Shown in pieces: positions 20,114-30,554 of a stretch of 64,000 bases of DNA. The stretch comes from Chlorobaculum parvum NCIB 8327 (GTDB lineage: Bacteria; Bacteroidota; Chlorobiia; Chlorobiales; Chlorobiaceae): positions 1,224,001 to 1,288,000 of the forward strand of contig NC_011027.1 of NCBI RefSeq assembly GCF_000020505.1, given 5' to 3'. The notes beneath the pieces are model-generated. The model worked only from the letters and a program-made list of their open reading frames with translations, was not told the DNA's origin and searched no databases. A program made the position numbers and the translations under genes. How positions within the stretch are numbered: the first letter of the stretch is position 1; each line of letters opens with the position of its first letter.

Positions 20114-22546
20114 ATGCGCGCACAGGTTTACGTTGAAAGAATCTATCGGGACGAACCGTTCCTGTTGTCGGTGCCAGAGGCGCTGGAAGAGCGTCTGCAG
20201 ACCGGTTGTCAGGTGCTGGTGAAGCTCGGGGGACACAGGGCTTCGGCGTACATCGGCTACGTTGCGTCTCTGGATGAACAGCCAGGCGAGAATGCGGTAG
20301 ACGGCGAGGTGCTGGACGTGCTCAACGACGGCAGGCCGGTACTGACACCACAGATGATGCGGTTGGCGCTCTGGATGTCGGATCACTATGTCGCCCGGCC
20401 CGTCGACTGCATCACCACCGCCCTTCCCGCGCCGCTGCGGAACACGGTCGACGAGGTGATCGAGCTGTGCGATTTCCGTCTGGAAAGCCCGGAGTCCCGA
20501 ATTAAAAGCACCGATTTGCGCCGGAAAATTCTGCAGATGCTGAGCCGCGACAAGCGCCTGACCGTTCGGCAGCTCCGCAAACGCCTCGGCAGAAAGGGGC
20601 TCTACTCCACACTTGGCGAGCTCGAAAGAGGCGGGCTGATTAAAATCACCAAGCGCTTTGCTGAAACAAAGCCGAGAACCGTCACGGCATGGCGGCTGAG
20701 CCCCACGCTCCCCGAAGAGCCAGAAAAACTGATCGCCCGCTCGCCGCGAAAGCGCGAGGCGTTCGAGCTGCTCTTCGCTGAACCCGACAAGCCGCTCCGG
20801 GCCGAGGAAAGCGGCATTTCGAGAGCGGTACTGAACGGACTGGTCGAGCTGGGGCTGGCCGAAAAAGTCGAAATCGCCGCGCCACTCAAGGAGGGGCTTC
20901 GCTTCGACGAAGTGCAGAAGGAGATCACCGCGCTCAGCCGGCACCAGCAGCAGGCGCTCGACGCGCTGACCGGGTCGCTCGAAGAGGAGCGGTTCCGGAC
21001 GTTTCTGTTGCACGGCGTGACCGGCAGCGGCAAGACGCTGGTCTATATCGAGCTGCTGCGCCGGGTGCTCGACAGCGGCAAAACAGCTATCGTACTCGTC
21101 CCCGAAATCGCCCTCACCCCACAAACCGCGGCCCGCTTCCGCCACTATTTCGGTGATGAAATCCAGATCATACACAGCGCCATGAGCGATCAGGAAAAGT
21201 ACGAGGCGTGGCAACGGCTCAGTACGGGCAAGGCGCGCATCGCGCTCGGCGCGCGCTCGACCCTGTTTGCACCACTGGAGAATGTCGGAGCGATTATCGT
21301 GGACGAGGAACACGACGGAGCATACAAGCAGGATCGCACACCACGCTACCACGCTCGCGACACGGCGGTGATGCGCGCCATGTTCGAAAACGCCATCTGC
21401 GTGCTCGGCTCGGCCACACCATCGTTCGAGTCGTACCACAATGCCGTCGAAAGCAAATACGCCCTGCTCGAACTGCCCGAACGCATCGACCAGGCACAAA
21501 TGCCCAAAATCGAGCTGGTCTGGATGCCCGGCAGTCAGCGCGTCACGCCGTCGATCTCCGGAGCGCTGTACGACGCAATCCGCGAACGCCTCAAGCGCGA
21601 CGAGCAGGTCATCCTCTTGCAAAACCGCCGCGGCTTTGCGGGCAGCCTGCTCTGCCTCGAATGCGGCCACACCCCGCAATGCAGCCACTGCAACATCCCG
21701 CTGGTCTACCATTCGACCGACCGGACGCTCCGCTGCCACTACTGCGGCCACATCGAGCCGTTCCGCGAAACCTGCCCCTCGTGCAAATCCGGCAATCTGT
21801 TCTACAAAAGCAGCGGCACAGAGCGCATCGAGGAGGAGCTGGGTGAACTGTTTCCGGATGAGAAGATTTTGCGGATGGACATCGACACCACCTCTACCAA
21901 AGACGCCCACGCCACGATTCTGACCGCCTTCCGCAACAAAACCGCTCGGATTCTCCTCGGCACCCAGATGGTGGCCAAGGGGCTGGACTTTCCGGACGTC
22001 ACGCTGGTTGGCGTGCTGATGGCCGACATAGGCCTGAACCTGCCGGACTTCCGCGCCTCGGAGCGCATCTACTCGCTGCTGACGCAGGTGTCGGGACGAG
22101 CAGGACGAGCATCGAGACCTGGCGAAGTGCTGCTTCAACTCTACAACCGCGACAACGAGCTGTTCAGCCACGTACTGAAAAGCGACTACCGGCATTTCTT
22201 CGAAGCCGAGATGCTCACCCGCAAAGAGCTTGGCTATCCGCCTTTTTCGAGACTCATCAAGTTCGAGTGCTCCTCACCCTCCGAACAGGCCGCCGAACGC
22301 GGCGCAATGGCGCTCCGGGAAAAAATCGAACCGGTCGTAACCGAAAAGATCGGCACGATTCTCGGCCCCGCGCCGGCAGGTATGATGAAAATGAAAGGGC
22401 GGTTCCGCTTTCAGCTCATCCTGAAACTCTTCGGCGTCCGTTTGCCAAGCTCGCTCCTCAGACAGGTACAGTACGACGCACTCGGCCTTTTCCGAGGTGA
22501 CAACCTGGTCATCACCGTCGATGTCGATCCCCAGCATCTTCTGTAA
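20114..22546 (+). CDS. priA: Primosomal protein N' (PriA helicase)
   Basis: A 3'-to-5' superfamily-2 helicase that restarts collapsed replication forks. It has 810 residues. The N-terminal 3'-DNA-binding domain covers about 1-110 and a winged helix about 110-200. The helicase core has GVTGSGKTLVY (Walker A, about 303-313) and DEEHDG (motif II). Two zinc modules, CLECGHTPQCSHCN and CHYCGHIEPFRETCPSC, supply eight cysteines, as in the family. The C-terminal helicase motifs TQMVAKGLDFPDV and QVSGRAGRASRPG are intact. It is a single gene with its own terminator-bounded unit. Confidence 0.95.
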   Translation: MRAQVYVERIYRDEPFLLSVPEALEERLQTGCQVLVKLGGHRASAYIGYVASLDEQPGENAVDGEVLDVLNDGRPVLTPQMMRLALWMSDHYVARPVDCITTALPAPLRNTVDEVIELCDFRLESPESRIKSTDLRRKILQMLSRDKRLTVRQLRKRLGRKGLYSTLGELERGGLIKITKRFAETKPRTVTAWRLSPTLPEEPEKLIARSPRKREAFELLFAEPDKPLRAEESGISRAVLNGLVELGLAEKVEIAAPLKEGLRFDEVQKEITALSRHQQQALDALTGSLEEERFRTFLLHGVTGSGKTLVYIELLRRVLDSGKTAIVLVPEIALTPQTAARFRHYFGDEIQIIHSAMSDQEKYEAWQRLSTGKARIALGARSTLFAPLENVGAIIVDEEHDGAYKQDRTPRYHARDTAVMRAMFENAICVLGSATPSFESYHNAVESKYALLELPERIDQAQMPKIELVWMPGSQRVTPSISGALYDAIRERLKRDEQVILLQNRRGFAGSLLCLECGHTPQCSHCNIPLVYHSTDRTLRCHYCGHIEPFRETCPSCKSGNLFYKSSGTERIEEELGELFPDEKILRMDIDTTSTKDAHATILTAFRNKTARILLGTQMVAKGLDFPDVTLVGVLMADIGLNLPDFRASERIYSLLTQVSGRAGRASRPGEVLLQLYNRDNELFSHVLKSDYRHFFEAEMLTRKELGYPPFSRLIKFECSSPSEQAAERGAMALREKIEPVVTEKIGTILGPAPAGMMKMKGRFRFQLILKLFGVRLPSSLLRQVQYDALGLFRGDNLVITVDVDPQHLL

Positions 22547-22612
22547 AACGCTTTTTTTGTCGTAAATTTCTGCGAAACCGGTTACAACGCAGAAATAATC
22601 AACCCGAAATCC

Positions 22613-23155
22613 ATGACAGAGTTTCAGTGGAACACCAGTTACCTTAAGTCGCATTGGCTCAAAGCCTCGGGCGTGATTCTCGTGCTGCTTTTGCGCTATC
22701 TTTACACCCTGCTCTTTCTGTACGGATTCGTCCACAAGATCATGCACGGCTGGATGTGGGGCGACATCCTGACCCAACACTTCACCGAGCGGCTGGGCGA
22801 GCTACGGATGGCTGCGGAAACCGCTACCGCCGGTTCTTTTGAGGCTTCTGTCGCCGCATTCCAGGCTTCCTATCTGGCGCATTTTGCCATTCCGATGGTC
22901 ATGCCCATCGCCTGGATCGTTACCATCGGCGAACTGATTATCGGCGTTGCGCTGCTGCTCGGCGTCACAACCCGCATCAACGCGGCATTCGGGCTCTTCA
23001 TGTTGCTCAACTTCGCTGCTGGTGGTTACTATAACGAAACCATTCCGCCGCTCGTTATCATGTCCGTACTGTTCATGGTTCTGCCCACCGGGCAGTGGTT
23101 GGGACTTGACCGATCGCTTCACCGGAAACATCCGAATTCAATGCTCTTCAAATGA
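22613..23155 (+). CDS. DoxX-family membrane protein
   Basis: A 180-residue membrane protein with four hydrophobic segments (about residues 18-40, 80-105, 108-128 and 135-155). The pattern FLYGFVHKIMHGW, MPIAWIVTIGELIIGVALLLGVTTRINAAFGLFMLLNFA fits the DoxX/DoxD family. Family members range from thiosulfate:quinone oxidoreductase subunits to proteins of unknown function, so the role here is not assigned. It overlaps the following TPR gene start by four bases. Confidence 0.8.
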   Translation: MTEFQWNTSYLKSHWLKASGVILVLLLRYLYTLLFLYGFVHKIMHGWMWGDILTQHFTERLGELRMAAETATAGSFEASVAAFQASYLAHFAIPMVMPIAWIVTIGELIIGVALLLGVTTRINAAFGLFMLLNFAAGGYYNETIPPLVIMSVLFMVLPTGQWLGLDRSLHRKHPNSMLFK

Positions 23156-23988
23156 TTCACGCCCCGAGACAACTGCAACAGGAACGATACGCTACGCCCT
23201 CGATACGCTTCACGCTGCTGCTCCTGCTCGTCATGCTGATGACACCATGCGGAATCGGTTATGCGCTCACCGAAGAAGAGACCGCGATACTTGATGCAGC
23301 CGACAGCGCATACCTGTCGTTGAAGTACGAAAAAGCCGACTCGCTCTACAGCAGCCTTCTGCCCATCGCGCCAAACTCTGCGGCTCTGTACTGGAAACTC
23401 GCCCGCCTGAACATCAGCATGGCCGAGGCCATCGACCCGGATGAAAAGGAGCGACGCATGCCATTTTACACGAAAGCGGTCAACTACGGCCGGAGAGCGG
23501 TGCAAATCGACAGCACCAACGCCAGTGCCCACACCTAGCTGGCCGCCGCCCTGGCCGTAAAATCCGACAAGCTCGGATCGAAAGAGAAGCTGGCGCGAGC
23601 CGCAGAAATCAAACACGAGCTTGACAAAGCACTCGCGCTGAACCCGAACGACGACGTCGCCTGGTCGATGCTCGGCTCATACAACTTTCAGGTCTCCAAT
23701 ATCGGCTGGTTCAGCCGCTTCATGGGTGGGACGTTTGTAGGAAAAATGCCAGAAGGAAGCCGGGAGAAAGCCGAGCAGGATTTCAAAAAAGCGATCAGCC
23801 TCAACCCGAGAGTCATCAGGCACTACCACGAGCTCGCGCTTCTTTATCTTGAGGAAAATCGGGACAAAGAGGCGCTCGACATTCTCCTTGCCGCTGAAAA
23901 CAAACCGGTGCTTATGAAAAGCGACATCAGGCGACTCGACGAAATCAGGGAGCTGATCCGGAAGCTGAAGAAAAAACTGGATGATTGA
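23152..23988 (+). pseudogene. TPR-repeat protein gene interrupted by one in-frame amber codon
   Basis: The frame runs from ATG 23152 to TGA 23986-23988 with a single TAG at 23536-23538 (codon 129 of 279). Both sides read as one TPR protein: an N-terminal signal-like hydrophobic stretch (about 17-40), then helix pairs such as AALYWKLARLNISMAEA, and after the stop ALNPNDDVAWSMLGSYNF and LNPRVIRHYHELALLYL. The codon before the stop encodes Thr, and the next Leu-Ala-Ala-Ala continues a TPR helix. A TGG-to-TAG change is the simplest cause. It may be a fresh nonsense mutation, a sequencing error, or read-through. The start overlaps the DoxX stop. Confidence 0.8.
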
Positions 23989-23991
23989 TGT

Positions 23992-24019
23992 AAAAAGGCG
24001 GTTCATGAACCGCCTTTTT
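23992..24019. terminator. Bidirectional terminator between TPR gene and aroQ
   Basis: A perfect 28-bp palindrome: an A5 run, then GGCGGTTC, then its mirror and T5. It lies between two convergent genes and can terminate both. Confidence 0.9.
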
Positions 24020-24052
24020 ACATTAGCCTGGATTTCAGACCCTGAAATCCTC

Positions 24053-24499
24053 TCACTCCTTCTCAACCCGTTTCAGCAGATCCTGCACCCCAAGGTGATA
24101 ACTGTCGGCGCCAAACCCTCCGATCACTCCGACACAAACCTCTGAGATGACCGAGGTTCGGCGGAACCCTTCACGCTTGTGCACATTGGAGAGATGCACT
24201 TCAACCACAGGCATGATCACGGCGCTGATTGCATCACGCAGGGCAATCGAATAGTGCGTCAGTGCACCAGCGTTGAGCACCACGCCGGAGCAACCGCCCC
24301 GGTCTTCAAGCTCGAAGAGCTTTTCCAGCAACGCACCTTCGTACTCGGACTGAAAAAACTCGAAGGTCACCTCTGGAAACGCATCAGCAAGGCCACGGTT
24401 GATGTCATCAAGCGTCAGGCTACCGTAGATCTCCGGCTCGCGTTTGCCGAGTCGCGAAAGATTCGGGCCGTTCATCACCAGAATGGAGACGGGTTTCAT
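24053..24499 (-). CDS. aroQ: 3-dehydroquinate dehydratase, type II
   Basis: The third step of the shikimate pathway, converting 3-dehydroquinate to 3-dehydroshikimate. It has 148 residues, the usual length, and family members form dodecamers. The active-site elements are VMNGPNLSRLGKREPEIYG (about 8-26, with the catalytic Tyr25 and Arg20), FFQSEYEGALLEKL, LNAGALTHYSIALRDA and VEVHLSNVHKREGFR. It lies 18 bp after hslU and is probably the last gene of the unit. Confidence 0.95.
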   Translation of the reverse strand: MKPVSILVMNGPNLSRLGKREPEIYGSLTLDDINRGLADAFPEVTFEFFQSEYEGALLEKLFELEDRGGCSGVVLNAGALTHYSIALRDAISAVIMPVVEVHLSNVHKREGFRRTSVISEVCVGVIGGFGADSYHLGVQDLLKRVEKE

Positions 24500-24517
24500 G
24501 GCTGCTCCGTGTTTCGA

Positions 24518-26011
24518 TTAGAGGATGTACTGGCTGAGATCTCTGTCAGCAGCGATCTTGCCAAGCTTCTCGCGAACCTTTTCGGCATCGATAACCACAT
24601 GTTTGTCAATGCTGCCGTCCTTGACCATTTCGGGAATACCGAACATCAGCTCTTCGAGCAGATTGGTCAGAATGGTGTGCAGACGGCGAGCGCCGATATT
24701 TTCGACGGTCTCGTTCACCTTGGCGGCCGTCCTGGCGATTTCGCGGATCGCATCTTCGGTAAATTCGAGGTCGATCTCCTCGGTCAGAAGCATGGCGCGA
24801 TACTGCTTGATCAGTGCGTTGCGCGGCTGGGTCAGAATCAGGAAGAAGTCCTCCTCGGTGAGGCTTTTCAGTTCGACCCTGATCGGGAAACGGCCCTGCA
24901 GTTCGGGAATGAGGTCGGACGGACGGGCCACGTGGAACGCCCCCGAAGCGATGAAAAGCACGTGATCGGTCTTGACGATGCCGTGCTTGGTGGAAACCGC
25001 CGAACCTTCGACAATCGGCAGCAGATCGCGCTGGACACCTTCACGGCTTACATCGGGGCCTTTGCCGCCCGCACCGGTGGTCGGCGCGGCGATTTTGTCG
25101 ATTTCGTCGATGAACACGATGCCTGACTCTTCGGCTTTGCGGAGCGCCTCTTTGACAACCACGTCCATATCGATGAGCTTCTGCACCTCCTCCTGTTCGA
25201 GCAGCTTGCGCGCTTCGGCAATGGTCAGGCGGCGTTTTTTCTTCTTCTTCGGCATACCGCTCATCAAATCCTGCATGATGCCGCCGAGATCTTCCATCTG
25301 GCCGAGCGGCCCGAAAATCTGCATCATGCCGCCCTGCCCATCGCTGCTGATCTCGATTTCGATCTGCCGGTCTTCCATCCGCCCGCTGCGGAGCCGTTCG
25401 AGCATCTTTTCGCGGCTCTTCCGGTTGATTTCGCGTTCGAGGTTTCGCTCGTCACCGGTCACCTCATCACCCGAAACAACCAGCCCCTCCTCATCGCCTT
25501 CGCTCTCCTGCTCCTCAATACCACTGACAGGAGGCAACAGAATATCGAGCAAACGCTCTTCGACCAGCAAGGCCGCCTTTTCGCGCACCTCTTCCGATTT
25601 TTCGCTGCGCACCATCGCTACCGCCTGCTCGGCCAGGTCACGGATCATCGATTCGACATCCCGGCCGACATAGCCGACCTCGGTGAACTTCGAAGCCTCC
25701 ACCTTCACGAACGGCGCTTTGGCGAGCTTGGCCAGCCGCCGGGCGATTTCCGTTTTACCGACGCCGGTTGGGCCGATCATGATGATGTTGTTCGGCATGA
25801 TTTCGTCGCGAAGCTCTTCGCTGACGTTCTGGCGGCGCAGCCGGTTGCGCAGGGCGATGGCCACAGATTTCTTGGCATCCTTCTGGCCGATGATGTATTT
25901 GTCGAGCTGTTCAACGATCTGGCTCGGCGTGAGCTGCTCGTCGCCGATCAACTTTACCGAAGGGTTCTGAAGATCGCTGGATGATGACATTTCCTGAGAA
26001 TCCTTATTCAT
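24518..26011 (-). CDS. hslU: ATP-dependent protease ATPase subunit HslU
   Basis: An AAA+ unfoldase that feeds proteins into HslV. It has 497 residues. Walker A is GPTGVGKTE (80-88) and Walker B is VFIDEIDK (about 289-296); the C-terminal QYIL motif, which docks into HslV, is present as SQYIL. The intermediate I domain (about 125-270) is longer than in the roughly 440-residue enterobacterial protein because of an acidic insert. The start may be ATG 26011 or seven codons later. It lies 52 bp downstream of hslV. Confidence 0.96.
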   Translation of the reverse strand: MNKDSQEMSSSSDLQNPSVKLIGDEQLTPSQIVEQLDKYIIGQKDAKKSVAIALRNRLRRQNVSEELRDEIMPNNIIMIGPTGVGKTEIARRLAKLAKAPFVKVEASKFTEVGYVGRDVESMIRDLAEQAVAMVRSEKSEEVREKAALLVEERLLDILLPPVSGIEEQESEGDEEGLVVSGDEVTGDERNLEREINRKSREKMLERLRSGRMEDRQIEIEISSDGQGGMMQIFGPLGQMEDLGGIMQDLMSGMPKKKKKRRLTIAEARKLLEQEEVQKLIDMDVVVKEALRKAEESGIVFIDEIDKIAAPTTGAGGKGPDVSREGVQRDLLPIVEGSAVSTKHGIVKTDHVLFIASGAFHVARPSDLIPELQGRFPIRVELKSLTEEDFFLILTQPRNALIKQYRAMLLTEEIDLEFTEDAIREIARTAAKVNETVENIGARRLHTILTNLLEELMFGIPEMVKDGSIDKHVVIDAEKVREKLGKIAADRDLSQYIL

Positions 26012-26063
26012 TGAGTTCGTTCAAAAGTTCATAAAGTGAACCCTTGCTGCCGTAAAGCCGACA

Positions 26064-26609
26064 TCAGAGGGTTTCAATAGCAATGTGGTCGTTGGTATAG
26101 ATGCAGATTTCGGCGGCCGTTTGCAGGCTTTCGCGAACGATCTCTTCGGCGGAAAGCGTAGTGTGCTTCATGAGCGCCCGTGCCGCAGCCAGCGCGTACA
26201 TGCTGCCACTCCCGATGGCCACGATGCCGTCCTCCGGCTCGATCACGTCGCCGGTACCGGAGATGATGAGCGCCTTGTCGGAGCTGACGACGGCCAGCAT
26301 CGCTTCGAGGCGGCGAAGGTATTTGTCGGTGCGCCAGTCTTTTGCAAGCTCCACGGCAGCGCGGTCAAGCCGTCCGCTGTAGGCTTCGAGCTTCGCCTCG
26401 AACCGTTCGAGCAGGGTGAGCGCGTCGGCGGTAGCTCCGGCAAATCCGGTCACGAACTTGCCCTGGTAGAGGCTACGAATTTTGCGGGTTGAGTGTTTCA
26501 TCACGGTGTTACCGAGCGTCATCTGGCCGTCGCTGCCGAGCGCGGCCTTGCCATCCCTGAGCACACCGAGGACTGTAGTCGATCGTATCTGCGGTTTTTG
26601 CTGACCCAT
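26064..26609 (-). CDS. hslV: ATP-dependent protease peptidase subunit HslV
   Basis: A proteasome-like Thr peptidase forming a double hexamer. It has 181 residues. The mature enzyme should start at the Thr-Thr of [11 protein letters not shown] (residues 11-12), so a ten-residue propeptide is predicted. Other landmarks are [39 protein letters not shown] and [27 protein letters not shown]. It lies between rpoN and hslU. Confidence 0.96.
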   Translation of the reverse strand: MGQQKPQIRSTTVLGVLRDGKAALGSDGQMTLGNTVMKHSTRKIRSLYQGKFVTGFAGATADALTLLERFEAKLEAYSGRLDRAAVELAKDWRTDKYLRRLEAMLAVVSSDKALIISGTGDVIEPEDGIVAIGSGSMYALAAARALMKHTTLSAEEIVRESLQTAAEICIYTNDHIAIETL

Positions 26610-26630
26610 AGAGCTATCGTAATAATGAGT

Positions 26631-28088
26631 TTAACCTATTCTTTTTCTTAATCTTGCAACTGGAATTTGCATTTGTTCACGGTATTTTGCAACCGTTCTG
26701 CGGGCGATCTTCACCCCTTTTTCGCCAAGCAGTTCGGCCAACCGGTCGTCGCTGAGCGGCTTTGCCGGATTCTCCGCTTCGATAATCTCACGAAGTTGCG
26801 CCTTGATGATTCTCGACGACAACTCTTCGCCCTCGTCGGTCGAAAGCGCGCCGCTGAAGAAGTATTTCAACTCGAACACACCATAGCGGGTCTGGACGTA
26901 CTTGCCGTTGACCGCGCGGCTGATGGTTGAAATATCGTAACCGCTCTCTTCAGCCACGGTCTTCATCACCAGCGGCTGGAGATAGCGCGGGCCGTCGATG
27001 AAAAAACGGGCCTGGGCGATCAGCAAGGTCTCCATTACCTTCAGCAGAGTCTGCCGCCTGATCTGCAGCGCCGTGGCGAAGTCGTTCGCGCGCTGGAGCT
27101 TTTTGCGCATGAACTGCCGGTCTGCGGTAGGCACCATCCGCTTTGCAAGCACCTCGCGATACTCGTCCGAGACCCGGACCGACAAGCTACTCCGATCGTT
27201 CAGCACGGCGGTCAACGCGCCGTTTTCATAGGTCACGATGAAATCCGGAGAGATATAGTGCCCTCCTTCATCGACAAACACACCGGCAGGATGCGGATCG
27301 AGCGACGTAATCACTCCGATAGCCTCTTCGAGCTGCTGCTTGCCGATATCGAGCTTTTTCAGCAGGCGGTCGAAGCGCTTGTTCATGAAATCGTCGAACG
27401 ACTTTTCGAGGATCGTGCGAGCAAGCTTCACCGCTGCCGGATCGTGGTCGTGATCGAAGACCGAGAGCTGCACCAAGAGTCGCTCGCGGAGATCGGCAAC
27501 CGCCACGCCGGGCGGATCGAGATACCAGATGCGCTTCTGGATCGCCCGGATTTCAGCTTCGTCGGTTTCGATATCCGCCTCCCGGAGCCCGTCGATGATC
27601 ACCTCCGGCTCCTCGGTGAAGTAGCCGTCGCCGTCGAGATTGCCGAGAATTTCGGCAGCAATGAGCACCTCGCGCTGACCTATCCCCTCCTGAAACGACA
27701 ATTCGCGTAATAACTGCTCGTGGAACGTATCGTGCTGCACAGCCTGGAAAAAGCGATCCTCGCCACCCGATGACGAGCCGGACGATCGGGCAGAGATGCC
27801 CGGAGCCTTGTCGCTGCTGCGCTCTTTGAGAGCAGCACGGTCGAAGCGCCCTTCCGAATCGAACATCTCCTGAGAATCGTCAACCCCGGCCGCCGGAGCG
27901 GTTCCGTCCCGAGAATCAGGCTGGCTACGCTCCTCGACCAGTTCGAGCATCGGATTTTCTTGCAGTTCTTCGTAAATCCGCTGTTCAAGCTGGTTGAGCG
28001 GAAGCTGGAGCAACTGACTGGTCAGCACCTGCTGGGCGGTCAGTTGGAGGCTCTGGGTCTGCCTCTGCTGTAGCCTGATCTCGGCCAT
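26631..28088 (-). CDS. rpoN: RNA polymerase sigma-54 factor
   Basis: An alternative sigma factor for promoters with GG at -24 and GC at -12, needing an AAA+ activator. It has 485 residues. The Gln/Leu-rich region I (LQQRQTQSLQLTAQQVLTS) is followed by an acidic region II, the core-binding domain, and the C-terminal RpoN box ARRTVAKYRE (about 463-472). It lies 21 bp upstream of hslV and nine bp after the DUF3109 gene. A near-consensus sigma-54 site occurs at 50221-50236 in this window. Confidence 0.95.
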   Translation of the reverse strand: MAEIRLQQRQTQSLQLTAQQVLTSQLLQLPLNQLEQRIYEELQENPMLELVEERSQPDSRDGTAPAAGVDDSQEMFDSEGRFDRAALKERSSDKAPGISARSSGSSSGGEDRFFQAVQHDTFHEQLLRELSFQEGIGQREVLIAAEILGNLDGDGYFTEEPEVIIDGLREADIETDEAEIRAIQKRIWYLDPPGVAVADLRERLLVQLSVFDHDHDPAAVKLARTILEKSFDDFMNKRFDRLLKKLDIGKQQLEEAIGVITSLDPHPAGVFVDEGGHYISPDFIVTYENGALTAVLNDRSSLSVRVSDEYREVLAKRMVPTADRQFMRKKLQRANDFATALQIRRQTLLKVMETLLIAQARFFIDGPRYLQPLVMKTVAEESGYDISTISRAVNGKYVQTRYGVFELKYFFSGALSTDEGEELSSRIIKAQLREIIEAENPAKPLSDDRLAELLGEKGVKIARRTVAKYREQMQIPVARLRKRIG

Positions 28089-28096
28089 GAATTACT

Positions 28097-28663
28097 TCAG
28101 GAGGATAAATCGACAAATTCCTTCAGGCTGTTGTACCACTCGCGCCCGTAGCGTTCGATGAGGGGCGCGGCGACATAATCGATGAGCCTGACCTGCTGTT
28201 CCGCGCCCTGACGACGGGCCTCGCGGCACATGGCATGCTGTTCATAAACAAGATAATCCAATCCGAACTTTTTCCGCACCCTGATCGGGAACAGTCGGCA
28301 TGACAGGGGCTTGGTGGCCGACAGCTCCCCCCGTTTCCACGCCGCTTCGACAGCGCAGAGCGCGATACCGTTCTCGTGGATGACGAAGACGCATTCACGC
28401 TCGTCGATAGTGCGGGTGTAGAGGTTGCCCTGATAGATTTCCGTGCAGCCATGGCGACGGATGTACTTGAGCGCACGTTCCGGCAGCACAGGACGGAGCG
28501 GCTCGACGACGCTTTCGAGATAGTGCGCCTCGGCTTCGTCGATCGGAGCACCAAGCTCGCCTTCGACACAGCACTCTCCCTTGCACAGCTCGAGAGGGCA
28601 ACTGAACTTTGCGTCAAGCACGGCGCGATCGACAAGCACTTCACCGATGGAAACAACGGACAT
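28097..28663 (-). CDS. DUF3109 family cysteine-rich protein
   Basis: A 188-residue protein of the DUF3109 type. ATG 28663 (MSVVSIGEVL) gives the family's usual length; an in-frame ATG at 28789 would add a 42-residue segment with no conserved pattern. Cysteine clusters CPLELCKGECC (about 20-30), HGCTEIY, ALCAVEAAWK and LSCRLFP suggest a bound metal or Fe-S cluster; this resembles the YkgJ-type CxxxCxxxCC family. Function is unknown. It is the first gene of a probable DUF3109-rpoN-hslVU-aroQ unit. Confidence 0.82.
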   Translation of the reverse strand: MSVVSIGEVLVDRAVLDAKFSCPLELCKGECCVEGELGAPIDEAEAHYLESVVEPLRPVLPERALKYIRRHGCTEIYQGNLYTRTIDERECVFVIHENGIALCAVEAAWKRGELSATKPLSCRLFPIRVRKKFGLDYLVYEQHAMCREARRQGAEQQVRLIDYVAAPLIERYGREWYNSLKEFVDLSS

Positions 28664-29016
28664 CTTCAGTAATGGAATACCGGAACCGGCGGCGTGGCTC
28701 GACAAAACCGGCCTGGATGGGTGGGAAAAACGGAATGGAAAATCTGCGTACGAATTTGAAGGCTCTTCACTGTCTTGTGCTTTGAACATTCATCATGCCC
28801 CCCTCGTCCCTGATTCTCGCAAAGAAAAGCCAATAGAGTCGTTTCGAGAGGTATCGGCGGAATGACAATATCATCGTATCTTCAACGGAACATTGCGCGC
28901 AGAAGTTGCATTCAAAACAGCAAGACCTCTGCATCAACGCACTCTATGTAATCAATAGAGTTGAAAGTTGCAAAGCTGCGGGCTTTGCGAAAAAAATCGA
29001 CAGAAAGCACCGTTTC

Positions 29017-30387
29017 ATGGCTAAATCGACCGTTCGTTATATCTGCTCGGCCTGCGGAGCAGTTTCGCTGAAATACCAGGGGCGCTGCTTCGAGTGCCAG
29101 AGCTGGGGCACGCTGGTTGAAACCCACGCCGAAGAACCGGACGCCAAAACCCGCAAGAAGCGCCCAGCCGGCTCCATACCTGAAGTGCAGAACCTCGATG
29201 ACACCCCTCCGGAGGGATTCCACCGCTTGATGACCGGCATCGGCGAGCTCGACCGCGTACTCGGCGGCGGGCTGATGGAGGCTTCGGCGATCCTCGTCGG
29301 CGGTGAACCGGGCATCGGCAAATCGACGCTGATGATCCAACTCGTTCCGCGACTGGCGGGCAAAAAAGTGCTGTACGTCGCGGGCGAGGAGTCGCCGAAC
29401 CAGATTCGCGAACGCGCCAGGAGGCTCTCAATCAAGGCTCCGAACCTGCGGCTCGTCTCCGAAGTGGCGCTCGAACGCATCCTCGACGCCATCGCGAACG
29501 AGCAGCCGGAAATGGTGATCGTCGATTCAATCCAGACCGTCTATTCGAGCGACTACCAGAGTTCGGCAGGCACCATCACGCAGATTCGCGAATGCGCCGC
29601 CTCGCTCATCCGCGCGGCCAAGGAGCAGAACTTCATCCTGCTCATCATCGGCCACATCACCAAGGAGGGGTCACTGGCCGGGCCGAAGGCGCTGGAGCAC
29701 ATGGTCGATACGGTCATCCAGTTCGAGGGCGAAAACTACCAGCGCTACCGCATCGTCCGCTCGGTCAAAAACCGCTTCGGCCCGACCAACGAAATCGGCG
29801 TCTTCAAGATGGAGGAAGACGGCCTGACAGAGGTCTCGAACCCGTCAGAGTTCTTCATTTCAGATCGACGCACGGACGTACCCGGCACGGCAGTGCTAGC
29901 CGGAATCGAGGGGTCACGCGCGCTGATGGTGGAGGTGCAGGCGCTGGTGTCGCGAACCGGCTACTCGATGCCGCAGCGCATCAGCACCGGATTCGACCTC
30001 AAGCGCATCGCCATCATCCTCGCCGTGCTCGAAAAGCGCTTGCAGTTCCAGACCGCCGGGCAGGATGTGTTCGTCAAGATCGCGGGCGGCCTGAAACTGG
30101 TCGAACCGGCTGCAGACCTGGCCATTGCCGCTGCCGTCGCCTCCGGATTGCAGGACAAGCCGTGCAACCCGACCGCCTGCTGCTGCGGCGAGATCGGCCT
30201 ATCAGGCGAGCTGCGCGCCATCAGCGACGGTGAGCGCCGCATCCGCGAGGCGGTGCATCTCGGCTTCAAATCGATCGTGCTGCCGGAGTCGAACACACGC
30301 GAGCTGAAAGCGTCGATCAAAAAGCTGCCGATCAGAATCCACGGCTGCCGAACGCTGCACGAAGCGCTCGAAGCGATGGGGGTTTGA
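29017..30387 (+). CDS. radA: DNA repair protein RadA
   Basis: A RecA-related DNA-dependent ATPase for branch migration and recombination intermediates. ATG 29017 (MAKSTVRYIC) gives 456 residues, the family size; an in-frame start 37 codons earlier adds a non-conserved leader. It has an N-terminal zinc finger (CSAC...CFEC), Walker A GEPGIGKSTL, the RadA-specific KNRFG motif and a C-terminal Lon-like domain. It is divergent from the DUF3109 gene, with a 353-bp spacer. Confidence 0.95.
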   Translation: MAKSTVRYICSACGAVSLKYQGRCFECQSWGTLVETHAEEPDAKTRKKRPAGSIPEVQNLDDTPPEGFHRLMTGIGELDRVLGGGLMEASAILVGGEPGIGKSTLMIQLVPRLAGKKVLYVAGEESPNQIRERARRLSIKAPNLRLVSEVALERILDAIANEQPEMVIVDSIQTVYSSDYQSSAGTITQIRECAASLIRAAKEQNFILLIIGHITKEGSLAGPKALEHMVDTVIQFEGENYQRYRIVRSVKNRFGPTNEIGVFKMEEDGLTEVSNPSEFFISDRRTDVPGTAVLAGIEGSRALMVEVQALVSRTGYSMPQRISTGFDLKRIAIILAVLEKRLQFQTAGQDVFVKIAGGLKLVEPAADLAIAAAVASGLQDKPCNPTACCCGEIGLSGELRAISDGERRIREAVHLGFKSIVLPESNTRELKASIKKLPIRIHGCRTLHEALEAMGV

Positions 30388-30554
30388 AGAGGAAAAATGG
30401 GAACGGCTTGGGCGAGATGAATAGCGATGCCAGGCAGGGTTGGGCAGGCACAAGACGCCCCTACAGGTTTTCTGCCATTTTACCTGAAATGTCTTACATT
30501 GGAAGAGCAGAGAAGCGCAAGAATTGAAACGTTACGCAAAGAAAGGAGATCACC

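Noticed and set aside
20030-22195. Long open frame opposite priA
   Set aside because: It is the antisense shadow of priA, whose motifs and codon use are clear on the plus strand.
30430-30480. Degenerate dispersed repeat resembling CGCCCCTACA-type elements, also at 52640-52672
   Set aside because: Only short partial matches between the two sites; not enough to call a repeat family.
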